Source: a virus. Taken from it: 49,893 nucleotides of DNA. The stretch covers positions 1 through 49,893 of the IMG/VR virus record IMGVR_UViG_3300036860_000543, one strand, 5' to 3'. Below, one piece after another: positions 32,527 through 39,885 of this stretch. The stretch's first letter is position 1, and each line of letters begins with the position of its first letter. The notes beneath the pieces are model-generated. The model searched no databases. It saw only the letters and a list, made by a program, of their open reading frames with translations, and was not told the origin of the DNA. The position numbers and the translations under genes were made by a program.

Positions 32527-35229
32527 GTGCCCGACCTGACGCAGATCGCGACCGACCCCGACTTCCTCGCACTCGACGGCGCGGGCAAGCGTCAGGTCAT
32601 GGCGCACTTCGACCCCGAGGGCTTCGGGAAGCTCGACGCGAAGCACCAAGACGAGGTCCTTGGCCACTTCATGGGCGTCAGCATAGCCCATGGTGCCGAG
32701 TCGATCGGGCTCGACCCGCACCTCGCCGTCGCACAGGCCCACCATGAGAGCGGCTTCCGCGAGAGCGCCGTGAGCCCGAAGGGCGCCGAGGGTGTCATGC
32801 AGGTGATGCCCGAGACAGGCGCCGCAGTGCGCAAGCGCATGGCCGCCGGCACCCTTCCGACCGCGCAGGGCGTCTCCGAGCCCGTCGCCGTGGGCCTCGC
32901 CTATCAGCACGACATGAAGCAGCGCTTTGGCGATGATGCGCTCGCCCTCGCGGCCTACAACGCTGGACCGACCGCCGTCGAGCACGCGATGGCGAAGGCG
33001 CGAGCCGCGGGCCGCCCCGCGACCATCGACGGCATCCTGCCCTTCTTGCCCCACGAAACCCAAGCCTACGTCACAAATGTCCTCCACACCGCGCACTCGA
33101 TGCGGGCGGCGGGCGGCACGGGTAACCCCCCCGAAGCTCCCAGCGCGCCGTCCGCTGCCCCGCAACCCGCTGCGCAGCCGGGGGCTCCCGTCACACAGGG
33201 CGATCCTGCCAGCACCTCCACGCCCACCACCACGCAGGCACCTGACCGCAACCCCCTCTCGCTCCTCGCCGAGCACGTCGTCGAGCAGCCCGCCGCCGAG
33301 TGGAACGCGCTTGCCCACAAGTTCGGCATCCCCGGCGCCGTCGATCCCCACGAGGCCCGCCTCGCCGGCCTGCGCTACGGCTACCCCGGCGCCGAGGACT
33401 GGCCGCAGCGCGACCCCGAGGGGGCGCTTGAGACCGGCGTCGCGGCCCTCGCCCCCGCGGAGGGTCTCTGGCCCGTGGGCGCTGCGGCCTGGACCGCCGC
33501 CGCCACCCTCTCCAACAAGCACTTCGCCGATGCCGTCGAGGGGGTGCTTGGGCTTGGGCTGCTGGCGCGGGGCGGCCTCAAGGCCTACCGCTACCTGCGA
33601 GGCCGCTCCCCGGCCGAGGTCGCCCACCTCGCCGCGAAGGCCGAGGTGCCCGAGCGCGTGACCGACGTGGCGGTCGCCCGCTCCGCGCTCCGCTCCACCG
33701 TCGAGCGCGTCGAGACGGCCCTCCAGTACCACGCCGAGGAACTCTCGAAGGTCGAGGCCGCCGAGCGTGCCCTTCCCTCCACCATGAAGGAGGTGCAGAC
33801 CGCCCTCGGTGCAAGCGGCGCCTCCCCCGAGCTGGCGGGCCGCATGCTCCAGGCGACCGGCGGCACGGCCCGCGAGCTGGGCGGCGAGGTCGGCGTCGCG
33901 CGTGGCATGAACGTGCACCTCCGCAAGGTGGGAGAGCTGTACGAAGGCGCCCGCAAGCTCGGCGACTCGACCGGCGCGGTGCTCCCCCCGAAGAGTGCCG
34001 ACCACGTGGAGCTGCTCGACGCCGTCGATGACTACCTGAAGCACGGCGGCGCCGCCACCGACCCCATCGTCAAGCGCATCCGCGACCTTGGGCTCGTCGG
34101 CATCCAGACCGAGACCGGCGAGGTGATGTCGCTGCGGAGCGTGGGCGACGCCGACGCCTATCTCGCGATGCACCCGAAGGCCCAGAAAGCCTACGGCCCC
34201 ATCAGCTACCGCATGATCGGCGAGACCTACGCCGAGCTGGCGAACGTCTCGCCCACGCCGCGCGCCTACGCCACCTCGACCGATCGCTCCGCCCGCGCCT
34301 TCTACCGCCTGGTGCGGGGCTCTCTCAAGACGGCGATGGAGAAGATTGAGGCTGGCGACCCTGAGCTGCGCAACGCCGCCGCGAAGGCCGATGCCTACTA
34401 CCGCGACTTCGTGGTACCGTACCGCCGTACCGCCAAGGCCACCCTCGGCGCCTCAGTCGAGCCGACGCAAGCTTTCGACCGCCTCATAGACCGGCCCGAG
34501 CACCTCGTCCGCCACCTTGCGCTCGCGAGCGCGCCCGAGCGCCAAGCCCTCGCTGACGCGTGGCTCGACCGCCTCGTCCGCACGCACTCCAACGCGCTTG
34601 GCGAGATCGACTTCGGCGGCGTCCTGAAGGACTGGAACGGCGCCGACGACACCGTGCGCTCGCTCGTCGCGGCAAGCGGCGGCGCGGACCAAGTTGGTGG
34701 CCCCGCTCGCGTCCTCAACGAATGGGCGGCGAAGGCGCAGCGCATCGAGACCTCGAAGGATGCGTTGGCGAGCTTCAAGAAGAGCCTGACGGCCAACAAG
34801 TCGCGCGTGCTGCGTCAAGCACGCGACGACGTCACCACGGCTATCACGGCGCTCCGTGACACGCAGCGTCGCGTCAAGCACACGGGTCGCCTGCCGGTAG
34901 GTCCGCTCCGCAGCCCGGAGGACGCGGCGGTACTCGACTTCGGCACTGGCATGCGCATGTTCGGGCGCATGCACCTCGTCCTCGGCATCAAGGACATCCT
35001 CACCGGCAACTTCGCGATGGCCGCGCTCCAGGGGGCCGAGGCCGCCTTCATGATGCGGCGGCCACGCATGGTGGCGAAGGCCGTCATGACACCGGTACGG
35101 GGCGAGGATGGTCCGCTGCTCTCGGCGGCGCTCCATGGGCTCCTCCAGACGCTTGGGCCGGCGCATGCGGTGGCTAAGAAGGCGCAGCAGCAGCTTCAAT
35201 CGTCGTCCGAGCCGTCGTCGCCCCAGTGA
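32527..35229 (+). CDS. Large internal virion protein with lytic transglycosylase domain
   Basis: 900 residues from GTG 32527. Residues about 50-190 form a soluble lytic transglycosylase domain: HHESGFRES with the catalytic Glu near residue 74, GAEGVMQVMPETG, and ALAAYNAGPTAVEHA. It cuts peptidoglycan during DNA entry, as T7 gp16 does. The remaining 700 residues are helical and Ala/Glu-rich and resemble ejection proteins that form a tube across the envelope. Last gene of the plus-strand unit; its end overlaps the opposite gene at 35196. Confidence 0.8.
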   Translation: MPDLTQIATDPDFLALDGAGKRQVMAHFDPEGFGKLDAKHQDEVLGHFMGVSIAHGAESIGLDPHLAVAQAHHESGFRESAVSPKGAEGVMQVMPETGAAVRKRMAAGTLPTAQGVSEPVAVGLAYQHDMKQRFGDDALALAAYNAGPTAVEHAMAKARAAGRPATIDGILPFLPHETQAYVTNVLHTAHSMRAAGGTGNPPEAPSAPSAAPQPAAQPGAPVTQGDPASTSTPTTTQAPDRNPLSLLAEHVVEQPAAEWNALAHKFGIPGAVDPHEARLAGLRYGYPGAEDWPQRDPEGALETGVAALAPAEGLWPVGAAAWTAAATLSNKHFADAVEGVLGLGLLARGGLKAYRYLRGRSPAEVAHLAAKAEVPERVTDVAVARSALRSTVERVETALQYHAEELSKVEAAERALPSTMKEVQTALGASGASPELAGRMLQATGGTARELGGEVGVARGMNVHLRKVGELYEGARKLGDSTGAVLPPKSADHVELLDAVDDYLKHGGAATDPIVKRIRDLGLVGIQTETGEVMSLRSVGDADAYLAMHPKAQKAYGPISYRMIGETYAELANVSPTPRAYATSTDRSARAFYRLVRGSLKTAMEKIEAGDPELRNAAAKADAYYRDFVVPYRRTAKATLGASVEPTQAFDRLIDRPEHLVRHLALASAPERQALADAWLDRLVRTHSNALGEIDFGGVLKDWNGADDTVRSLVAASGGADQVGGPARVLNEWAAKAQRIETSKDALASFKKSLTANKSRVLRQARDDVTTAITALRDTQRRVKHTGRLPVGPLRSPEDAAVLDFGTGMRMFGRMHLVLGIKDILTGNFAMAALQGAEAAFMMRRPRMVAKAVMTPVRGEDGPLLSAALHGLLQTLGPAHAVAKKAQQQLQSSSEPSSPQ

Positions 35230-35441
35230 TACACCTGGTACGAGTCGCCGCGCGGGCTCCGGATCGTTGAGTCGCCGTCGCCCCACCGCTCCTGCTGCCA
35301 CTGCTCGCCACGGGGCGTCTGGAGCGTGCGGTCGCCATCGGGCCACTCATAGACCTGGTAGGTGCCGCCCGGGGTGACGATGGTGTCGTCGGCGTGCGCG
35401 GCGCCCCCAAGCAGCACCACCAGCGCGATCGCAATCCACAT
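35196..35441 (-). CDS. Small secreted protein with three internal repeats
   Basis: 81 residues from ATG 35441. A signal peptide (IALVVLLGGAAHA) is followed by three units of about 20 residues beginning TPGGTYQVYEW, TPRGEQWQQERW and SPRGDSYQVYHW, then an acidic end. Last gene of the minus-strand unit. It overlaps the end of the 900-residue protein on the other strand by 34 bases. Probably acts in the periplasm; function unknown. Confidence 0.6.
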   Translation of the reverse strand: MWIAIALVVLLGGAAHADDTIVTPGGTYQVYEWPDGDRTLQTPRGEQWQQERWGDGDSTIRSPRGDSYQVYHWGDDGSDDD

Positions 35442-35490
35442 AGGGGCGCTTCTACGCCCCCACGCGACGCCCGTCAATCTCCCCGCTCAC

Positions 35491-35520
35491 TTGCACCCCA
35501 GTACGCAGATTTGGTACGCA
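35491..35520 (+). promoter_or_regulatory. Possible leaderless promoter
   Basis: TTGCAC, an 18-base spacer and TACGCA; the ATG at 35529 follows after eight bases, the same geometry as the internal promoters. It would drive the isolated plus-strand gene. Confidence 0.35.
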
Positions 35521-35528
35521 CCGCAGCC

Positions 35529-35759
35529 ATGCTTGCACTGCTGCTCGCGGCAACGCTCACCACCTCAACGACCTTCCCGGCGTTCTACGAGGTACCCGTA
35601 TGCTGGGAGCGATGCGCCCCCACCTACAACGACGCGTGTGGGTTCAACGTGCTCGCGGGCAAGCCCCACTCGGGAATGCGCGTAAAGGTCCGCGCCTACA
35701 CCCGATGCATCCGCGACCTTCTGCTGGACTGCGAGCACGGCGAGCCCGTCTGCCCCTAG
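35529..35759 (+). CDS. Small secreted Cys-rich protein
   Basis: 76 residues from ATG 35529. A signal-like N-terminus (LALLLAATLTTST) is followed by seven Cys (in contexts such as CWERCAPTYNDAC and CIRDLLLDC). It lies alone on the plus strand between two minus-strand genes. Its stop overlaps that of the opposite gene by three bases. Disulfide-rich secreted proteins of this size can block host surface processes; no family recognised. Confidence 0.55.
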   Translation: MLALLLAATLTTSTTFPAFYEVPVCWERCAPTYNDACGFNVLAGKPHSGMRVKVRAYTRCIRDLLLDCEHGEPVCP

Positions 35760-36298
35760 TCGGTCGCGTCCGTATCGGTCGGGTCGTCGAGCCAATCCCA
35801 GGTGCCGTCGGGCAACAGGATGTTCTTGTTGACGGCGTCGCAGGCGACGACCTTCCCGCCCTTGCCCTCGCGCCATCCGCTGCGCTCGCACGTCTCGGTG
35901 CGCCACTTGACGATGCAGTCGTGCAGGTCGGGTCCGCCGTCGCGGGTGAGCCCCTGCCAGTGGCACTGCGACCCACCGTTGCCCTGCGTGCAGATCGGCA
36001 CCAACTGGCCCTGCGCATTGTACTGCCAGTGATCTACGATCGTCCACGAGAAGCGACCGCAGTAGCCAAAGTCCTTGCCATCGCACATTGGGGTATAGCG
36101 GCGACACGCGACTGTGGCCGTGAAGCCGCACGGGGCGATGTAGGAGCGATTGATGTCACTCAAGCCCTGCTGCACGTCGCACTCGCCGACCGCAAGCGTT
36201 TGGAGCTTCGCCTTGACCGCGTTGTACTGGCTCGTGGTGTAGACGATGCAGCCGACGATCGCCGCACACAGCACTGCACAGAGAGCAATTCGCTTCAT
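35756..36298 (-). CDS. Putative lipoprotein or membrane-anchored Cys-rich protein
   Basis: 180 residues from ATG 36298. N-terminal hydrophobic segment with IVGC around residues 14-17, which could be a lipobox. Several Cys then occur in CDVQ, APCGF, ACRRYTPMC and YCGRF contexts, followed by Trp-rich segments and an acidic end. An exported, disulfide-bonded protein is likely. Position near the end of the minus-strand unit suggests lysis or surface function. No named family. Confidence 0.5.
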   Translation of the reverse strand: MKRIALCAVLCAAIVGCIVYTTSQYNAVKAKLQTLAVGECDVQQGLSDINRSYIAPCGFTATVACRRYTPMCDGKDFGYCGRFSWTIVDHWQYNAQGQLVPICTQGNGGSQCHWQGLTRDGGPDLHDCIVKWRTETCERSGWREGKGGKVVACDAVNKNILLPDGTWDWLDDPTDTDATD

Positions 36299-36329
36299 GG
36301 GAGTACCTCGATTTGGGGTTCGGGGTCGC

Positions 36330-36500
36330 TTACTCGGGTCGAGCAAGCAACCGGTGAAGGTCGTAGACGGTGCGCTCGAGTTCGTCGCGGGTGGACTCAG
36401 GCATCGGGAGGAGCAGCACCAGCCTGCGGAGCGCATGGCACTGACGGACGGCGGGCGGGTCGGACTCGCCCCACTGGTCGACGTAGGGGGTGCTGCTCAC
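36330..36500 (-). CDS. Small hypothetical protein
   Basis: 56 residues from GTG 36500, GTGA overlap with the methyltransferase stop. Contains QCHALRRLVLLLPMPESTRDELERTVYDLHRLL: an amphipathic helix pair typical of small regulatory subunits. No family recognised. Confidence 0.6.
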   Translation of the reverse strand: MSSTPYVDQWGESDPPAVRQCHALRRLVLLLPMPESTRDELERTVYDLHRLLARPE

Positions 36501-37312
36501 AGCGTAGCCTCTACGGCTAAGATCGACCGCCCGATCGCTTCGACGACCTGGGGGACGACAGCGTTGCCCAGCGCCTTGAGTCGGTGCTTCCAGATGGCAC
36601 GGTCCAGAACGGAGGGTACCCCATCAGTCCCTCGACCCACCCAGGGTTCAGTCGTCCTTGGGGACTCCCAGGAGTGTTGGGGTTGACCTGGCCGTGCAGG
36701 GAATCGGTACCGTCCCCCTTCCAGTCCCGAGCGCGCGACGTGTTCCAGCCGCGTGCCGTCGCGTCCGTCAGCGTCGTGCCCGGATGCCGACCGCTCTCCG
36801 TGCTGTAGCCTGCCGCCCCGCTCTGCTTCGCGTCCGTGGCCGTGGCCGTGGGCCACGACCCAGACGCGGTCCCGCTTGTGTGGGGCGCCGACATGACGAG
36901 CACCCACCACGAGCGGCCAGCAGGTGTAGCCCGCTTGCTCCAGGTCATCGAGGACTCGGTCTGCGCCTCTAGTTCGGAGAGCAGGTACGTTCTCAGCAAG
37001 GACCCAACGTGGTCCGAGTTGGCGGACGATGTGGACGAACTCGCGCCAGAGGCCGGAGCGCTGGCCGTCGAGGCCCGCGCCCTTCCCCGCGCACGAGATG
37101 TCTTGGCAGGGGAAGCCGCCGGCGATGAGATCGACATGGGGCAGGTCGGTGGCCATACGGACGTCGAGGTACTGGAGGGCTCGGGGGAAGTGTACGGGGC
37201 GGATGTCGTTGCAGAACTCATCGATCTCCACTTGCCAGCAGACGTCGAAGCCGGCGCGCTCAAGGCCGAGGGACATGCCTCCGATTCCGGCGAACAGATC
37301 GCCCGCAGTCAG
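36497..37312 (-). CDS. C5 cytosine DNA methyltransferase
   Basis: 271 residues if the CTG at 37312, which overlaps the upstream stop as CTGA, is the start; no ATG or GTG lies in frame before motif I. Motif I is LFAGIGG (about 6-12), motif IV GGFPCQDIS with the catalytic Cys (about 69), motif VI ENV (about 107), motif VIII RDRVW, and motif X LGNAVVPQVVEAIG near the end. It methylates cytosine, likely to protect phage DNA. The same DNA in a second frame (about 36517-36927) also reads like the methylase C-terminal family, which is unusual. Confidence 0.75.
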   Translation of the reverse strand: MTAGDLFAGIGGMSLGLERAGFDVCWQVEIDEFCNDIRPVHFPRALQYLDVRMATDLPHVDLIAGGFPCQDISCAGKGAGLDGQRSGLWREFVHIVRQLGPRWVLAENVPALRTRGADRVLDDLEQAGYTCWPLVVGARHVGAPHKRDRVWVVAHGHGHGREAERGGRLQHGERSASGHDADGRDGTRLEHVARSGLEGGRYRFPARPGQPQHSWESPRTTEPWVGRGTDGVPSVLDRAIWKHRLKALGNAVVPQVVEAIGRSILAVEATL

Positions 37313-37506
37313 GGGAGCGCCTCGACGACGCCCGTGCCCTTGCAGGCGGGGCAGTCGCTCGGCCTCCGCATGGAGTGGTGCTGGGTGAGGCCGGGGCAGC
37401 TCGTCGTGTCGAGGCCGCAGGGGGCGCCGCATGTGTAGCAGGGATTGCCGTTGTCGAGGGTCTCCTGGCGGCAGCGCACGCACACGCGAACCTTCAGCCC
37501 GAACAC
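37309..37506 (-). CDS. Small multi-Cys zinc-ribbon-like protein
   Basis: 65 residues from GTG 37506. Three Cys pairs are visible: VCVRC, CYTC and CPAC, with a single C between (CPGL). CPACKGTG is typical of DnaJ-like zinc knuckles. It overlaps the upstream gene by 13 bases and the methyltransferase start. Could bind nucleic acid; no assigned function. Confidence 0.65.
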   Translation of the reverse strand: MFGLKVRVCVRCRQETLDNGNPCYTCGAPCGLDTTSCPGLTQHHSMRRPSDCPACKGTGVVEALP

Positions 37507-37697
37507 GAGAGCTTCTCCACGAGGTGGCGCGCGACCTCGACGCCGCGCGCATCCCCCTCAGCACCGCAGAGCGTTTCGTAGTTGCGGAGCGCGACGCGCA
37601 GAACCGTGAGGTGCTCCGCGTGCAAGAACGCGATCACGAGCGCCCCAATCTCGCCCTCGACCCATGCGAGCCGGGCACGGCCCTTACTCCCCGGCAC
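37494..37697 (-). CDS. Small helical protein
   Basis: 67 residues from GTG 37697. Helical, with VEGEIGALVIAFLHAEHLTVLRVALRNYETLCGAEGDARGVEVARHL; two Cys near the end. No known motif. Overlaps the genes on both sides by about 13 bases, so it is translated with the operon. Confidence 0.55.
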   Translation of the reverse strand: MPGSKGRARLAWVEGEIGALVIAFLHAEHLTVLRVALRNYETLCGAEGDARGVEVARHLVEKLSCSG

Positions 37698-37887
37698 GCG
37701 CGGCCTCGGTGTGCTCGCACTCCCCCGCCACGACGATCGTGCCGCAGCGCGTGCACCACTTCCAGCGATCGATACGAGCGCGGAGCCGTTGCATCGGGTC
37801 CTCGACTTGGATCGGCGGGAACTGGATCACGATGGCGCGCCGGCCGGTGAGGCGCCGCCACACCCGCCGCAGCCATCTCACCGCCAT
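37684..37887 (-). CDS. Small zinc-binding-like protein with basic N-terminus
   Basis: 67 residues from ATG 37887. The first 20 residues are basic (RWLRRVWRRLTGRR). The end contains CTRCG and GECEH, a four-ligand zinc-like site. It overlaps both neighbours. Its base composition is like the rest of the operon. Function unknown. Confidence 0.6.
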   Translation of the reverse strand: MAVRWLRRVWRRLTGRRAIVIQFPPIQVEDPMQRLRARIDRWKWCTRCGTIVVAGECEHTEAARAGE

Positions 37888-38066
37888 GGCCACAGCAGAT
37901 GCCCCACGAGCACGTACATGAGCGCCGCGAACGCGGGGCGATGTAGCTCTTGATGCACCACTCGCGTGAGCGTGGGGAGTCCTCGCGCGATGGCGACGGA
38001 ATCCCACAACACCCACGCGAGGATGTTCGCGTAGACGGCGCCGAGGATGAGGGAGCGCGGGGTCAG
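37878..38066 (-). CDS. Small membrane protein (possible CTG start)
   Basis: 62 residues if read from CTG 38066, whose CTGA overlaps the stop of the lipoprotein gene. Two hydrophobic segments (SLILGAVYANILAWVLW and PAFAALMYVLVGHLLWPW) flank a polar middle. No ATG or GTG lies in frame before the first segment. A holin or membrane accessory to the lipoprotein upstream is plausible. Confidence 0.5.
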   Translation of the reverse strand: MTPRSLILGAVYANILAWVLWDSVAIARGLPTLTRVVHQELHRPAFAALMYVLVGHLLWPWR

Positions 38067-38290
38067 TTGCCGAGTCCCTTGACGTCCTTTGCGACGGCGA
38101 GGCAGGCAGGGACCTGCGTCTTGGCTGCTTCGGCGAGGGCGTTGACCTGCGCGGAGCAGGCGAGCCCATCGGCGACGGTCTGTGCAGCGACCTGCGGGTC
38201 GACCTTCACGCCGCCGAGTCCGAGCAGCGAGCAGCCCGCGAGCGGGGCAATGAGCACGAGTGCAACAGCAATACGAGTGAGCGTCATCAT
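38063..38290 (-). CDS. Small lipoprotein (spanin-like candidate)
   Basis: 75 residues from ATG 38290 (or 38287). A signal peptide ends at the lipobox LAGC (residues 17-20), so the mature Cys would be lipidated and placed in the outer or inner membrane. The short, Ala/Val-rich mature part has two more Cys. Size and lipobox fit a phage outer-membrane spanin, but no inner-membrane partner is adjacent. Confidence 0.6.
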   Translation of the reverse strand: MMTLTRIAVALVLIAPLAGCSLLGLGGVKVDPQVAAQTVADGLACSAQVNALAEAAKTQVPACLAVAKDVKGLGN

Positions 38291-38336
38291 AGCCTCTATC
38301 GTGGCTCGGGGCCGGGGTGAGTCGAGGGGTGGGTGG

Positions 38337-38386
38337 GGCCGGTGCGGCGCTTGCGTGTCGGAAGGGTGGACCCTACCGCACCGGCC
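38337..38386. repeat. GC-rich inverted repeat between genes
   Basis: Arms 38337-38347 (GGCCGGTGCGG) and 38376-38386 are exact complements around 28 bases, which hold an inner AGGGT-GG-ACCCT stem. The stop of the 38373-38537 gene lies at the edge. No T-tract follows on either strand, so it may be a structured leader or a weak terminator. Confidence 0.5.
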
Positions 38387-38537
38387 TCCTGAGGTGGTGG
38401 CTTCCACTTCCTCGAAGCATCCCCCCTTTCCTGCGGATTTCATGGTACTTAGACGGCGAGGAGGCTGGATTATTCACCGTAGGGTGCGGCGGGAAGAGGG
38501 TCTCTTCGTCGTCCCAATCGGTTTCGTAGGGGCTCAT
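38373..38537 (-). CDS. Small hypothetical protein
   Basis: 54 residues from ATG 38537, ATGA overlap with the preceding stop. Acidic start (YETDWDDEETLF) and basic end (RRKGGMLRGSGSHHLRRPVR). Its DNA contains one copy of a 31-base element repeated at 46377-46407. No motif recognised. Confidence 0.5.
   Translation of the reverse strand: MSPYETDWDDEETLFPPHPTVNNPASSPSKYHEIRRKGGMLRGSGSHHLRRPVR
38446..38476 (-). repeat. Repeated 31-base element, copy 1
   Basis: Shares 24 of 31 bases with 46377-46407, including TACTTAGACG and TATTCA at identical spacing. Located about 160 bases upstream of the lipoprotein start. On the minus strand it has TGAATA and TCTAAGTA boxes, so it could be a promoter or regulator site. 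Confidence 0.4.
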
Positions 38538-38782
38538 CGACGCGTTCCACCCACACTTCGCAGCGGTACGACTGGCGTGTCGATCGGTGTGCCGCCGTCG
38601 TCCTCAAACTCCATCTCGTCGTCGCGCCAGAGCATGTGATGCAGGACGGTTGTGAAGGCGTTGACCAGCGTGGACGGTGGTGGGTTGTAGGGAATGAGCA
38701 CCTGAATGGACTCGTATGCTTCGCGCACGATCTCTTGGTACGCGGCGATGCGCCCGCCTGGGTCGTCCTTCTCGTTGCTCAT
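38534..38782 (-). CDS. Small acidic hypothetical protein
   Basis: 82 residues from ATG 38782 (ATGA overlap). Helical N-terminus (RIAAYQEIVREAYESIQVL), then an acidic patch (DDEMEFEDDGG). No catalytic motif. Could be a small protein modulator of the DEDD exonuclease encoded just upstream. Confidence 0.6.
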   Translation of the reverse strand: MSNEKDDPGGRIAAYQEIVREAYESIQVLIPYNPPPSTLVNAFTTVLHHMLWRDDEMEFEDDGGTPIDTPVVPLRSVGGTRR

Positions 38783-39390
38783 GGGGTGTACTCGGGCAGC
38801 CTCGCCCCGCTCGCACTGCGCCACATGCGCGGCGGCAGCAGCATCGCCCGCGCGAGCAACTTCTCTCGCATCTCGATGTGCTGGCGCACGTCGCCCGTGA
38901 CGCGGGCGCGCGTCTTGGCGATCCCCGCGGGCGTCAGCCGATTCGCCTCGCGCCAATCCTGGTCCGTCATCTCCACCTTGGGGTGTGAGCAGCCGAGCAT
39001 CGCGGCGAGGTTCTTCTGCGAGCTACTCATGCCGTGGCGCCGCACGAGGTCGAGCTTCGTGTCGTGGGTGAGCTTGTCGGCGAGCGGCGGCAGCCCCACC
39101 TCCGAGAGCGCCGAGTTCATCAGCGGGAGGTCGAAGCCACGAATGTAATGCCCCGTGACAATGTCGGCGCGCTCGTACTGCACGAGGAAGAAATCGAGCA
39201 TGTCGCGCATCGGCCACCCCTCTCCAAGACACCAGCAGTGCACGCGGTCGGGCTCATCCACCCACGCACACGCAATCGCGGTGATTTCCTTGCTCACGTA
39301 GTCACCCCCGATCCAACTCAACGGCCGCGCCTCGCAATCGAAGTCGAGGATGCGCAGCGGCGGGTTAGGCTTTACGCGAAGAGTCAGCAT
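38779..39390 (-). CDS. DEDD-type 3'-5' exonuclease
   Basis: 203 residues from ATG 39390. RNase H-like exonuclease pattern: ILDFDCEAR near residue 14 (DxE), VTGHYIRGFDLPLMN (second acidic site), and HDTKLDLVRRHGMSSSQKNLAAMLG. These give the acidic metal-binding residues of DnaQ-like and PolB-associated exonucleases. Likely a nuclease for repair or for degrading host DNA. It lies upstream of small accessory genes in the replication block. Confidence 0.75.
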   Translation of the reverse strand: MLTLRVKPNPPLRILDFDCEARPLSWIGGDYVSKEITAIACAWVDEPDRVHCWCLGEGWPMRDMLDFFLVQYERADIVTGHYIRGFDLPLMNSALSEVGLPPLADKLTHDTKLDLVRRHGMSSSQKNLAAMLGCSHPKVEMTDQDWREANRLTPAGIAKTRARVTGDVRQHIEMREKLLARAMLLPPRMWRSASGARLPEYTP

Positions 39391-39589
39391 CGGGCGCCAG
39401 ATCGCCGAGGTCGACCTCGATCGTGTTCAGGTCGGGCGGATCGGGGAGCTGCGCCTTCCCCATGAACTCGTTCACGGCCTTCAGCACCACGTCTTCTTCG
39501 TGGTCGATGCGCTCCAGGCGTTGCTGCAGAGCGAACTTGGCCCGGAGCGCGGCCTTCAGCTTCTTGACGTTGCGAGCGTCTCTAAACAT
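39365..39589 (-). CDS. Small coiled-coil protein
   Basis: 74 residues from ATG 39589. Helical and charged (DARNVKKLKAALRAKFALQQRLERIDHEEDVVLKAV). Overlaps the exonuclease start by 26 bases. Could be a partner protein of the exonuclease. No motif. Confidence 0.55.
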   Translation of the reverse strand: MFRDARNVKKLKAALRAKFALQQRLERIDHEEDVVLKAVNEFMGKAQLPDPPDLNTIEVDLGDLAPDADSSRKA

Positions 39590-39885
39590 GCTTCCACCTT
39601 GCTGAGTTGGGAGAGGGTCGCGGCCCGTGCTGCGGCGAGGTGCCGTCGTCGTCGCGTGACGTAGCCGCCGTCGCGTTTGTACCACCAGCATTGGTTGCAG
39701 CGGGCGCGGGTTGCGCGCCCCTTCGCGGAGTGGCGATAGCGTGCACCGGCAGCGCGCCTCTGGCCCAGACGCGCGCGCACGGTGCGACCACACGTCCACT
39801 GCGGAGCGCCGTTGCGCTGGCGGCCGTTGCGCCGCATGGGCTCATCGTGGCACGCACAGCGCCGCCTCACGTCATCCCGATCCAT
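39556..39885 (-). CDS. Basic zinc-binding protein
   Basis: 109 residues from ATG 39885. Cys pairs CAC near the start and CNQC near residue 80, with TCG and CWW nearby, plus many Arg, suggest a zinc-binding nucleic-acid binder. It overlaps the primase/helicase-like gene upstream by 19 bases. Possibly a replication accessory. Confidence 0.5.
   Translation of the reverse strand: MDRDDVRRRCACHDEPMRRNGRQRNGAPQWTCGRTVRARLGQRRAAGARYRHSAKGRATRARCNQCWWYKRDGGYVTRRRRHLAAARAATLSQLSKVEACLETLATSRS

Noticed and set aside
31285-34173. 962-residue open frame on the minus strand opposite the ejection genes
   Set aside because: Same mirror effect; Gly/Arg/Leu-rich, no motif, and covers several plus-strand genes.
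37684-38169. 161-residue version of the zinc-like gene
   Set aside because: The N-terminal extension is Arg/Pro-rich and overlaps the membrane protein frame; ATG 37887 fits better.
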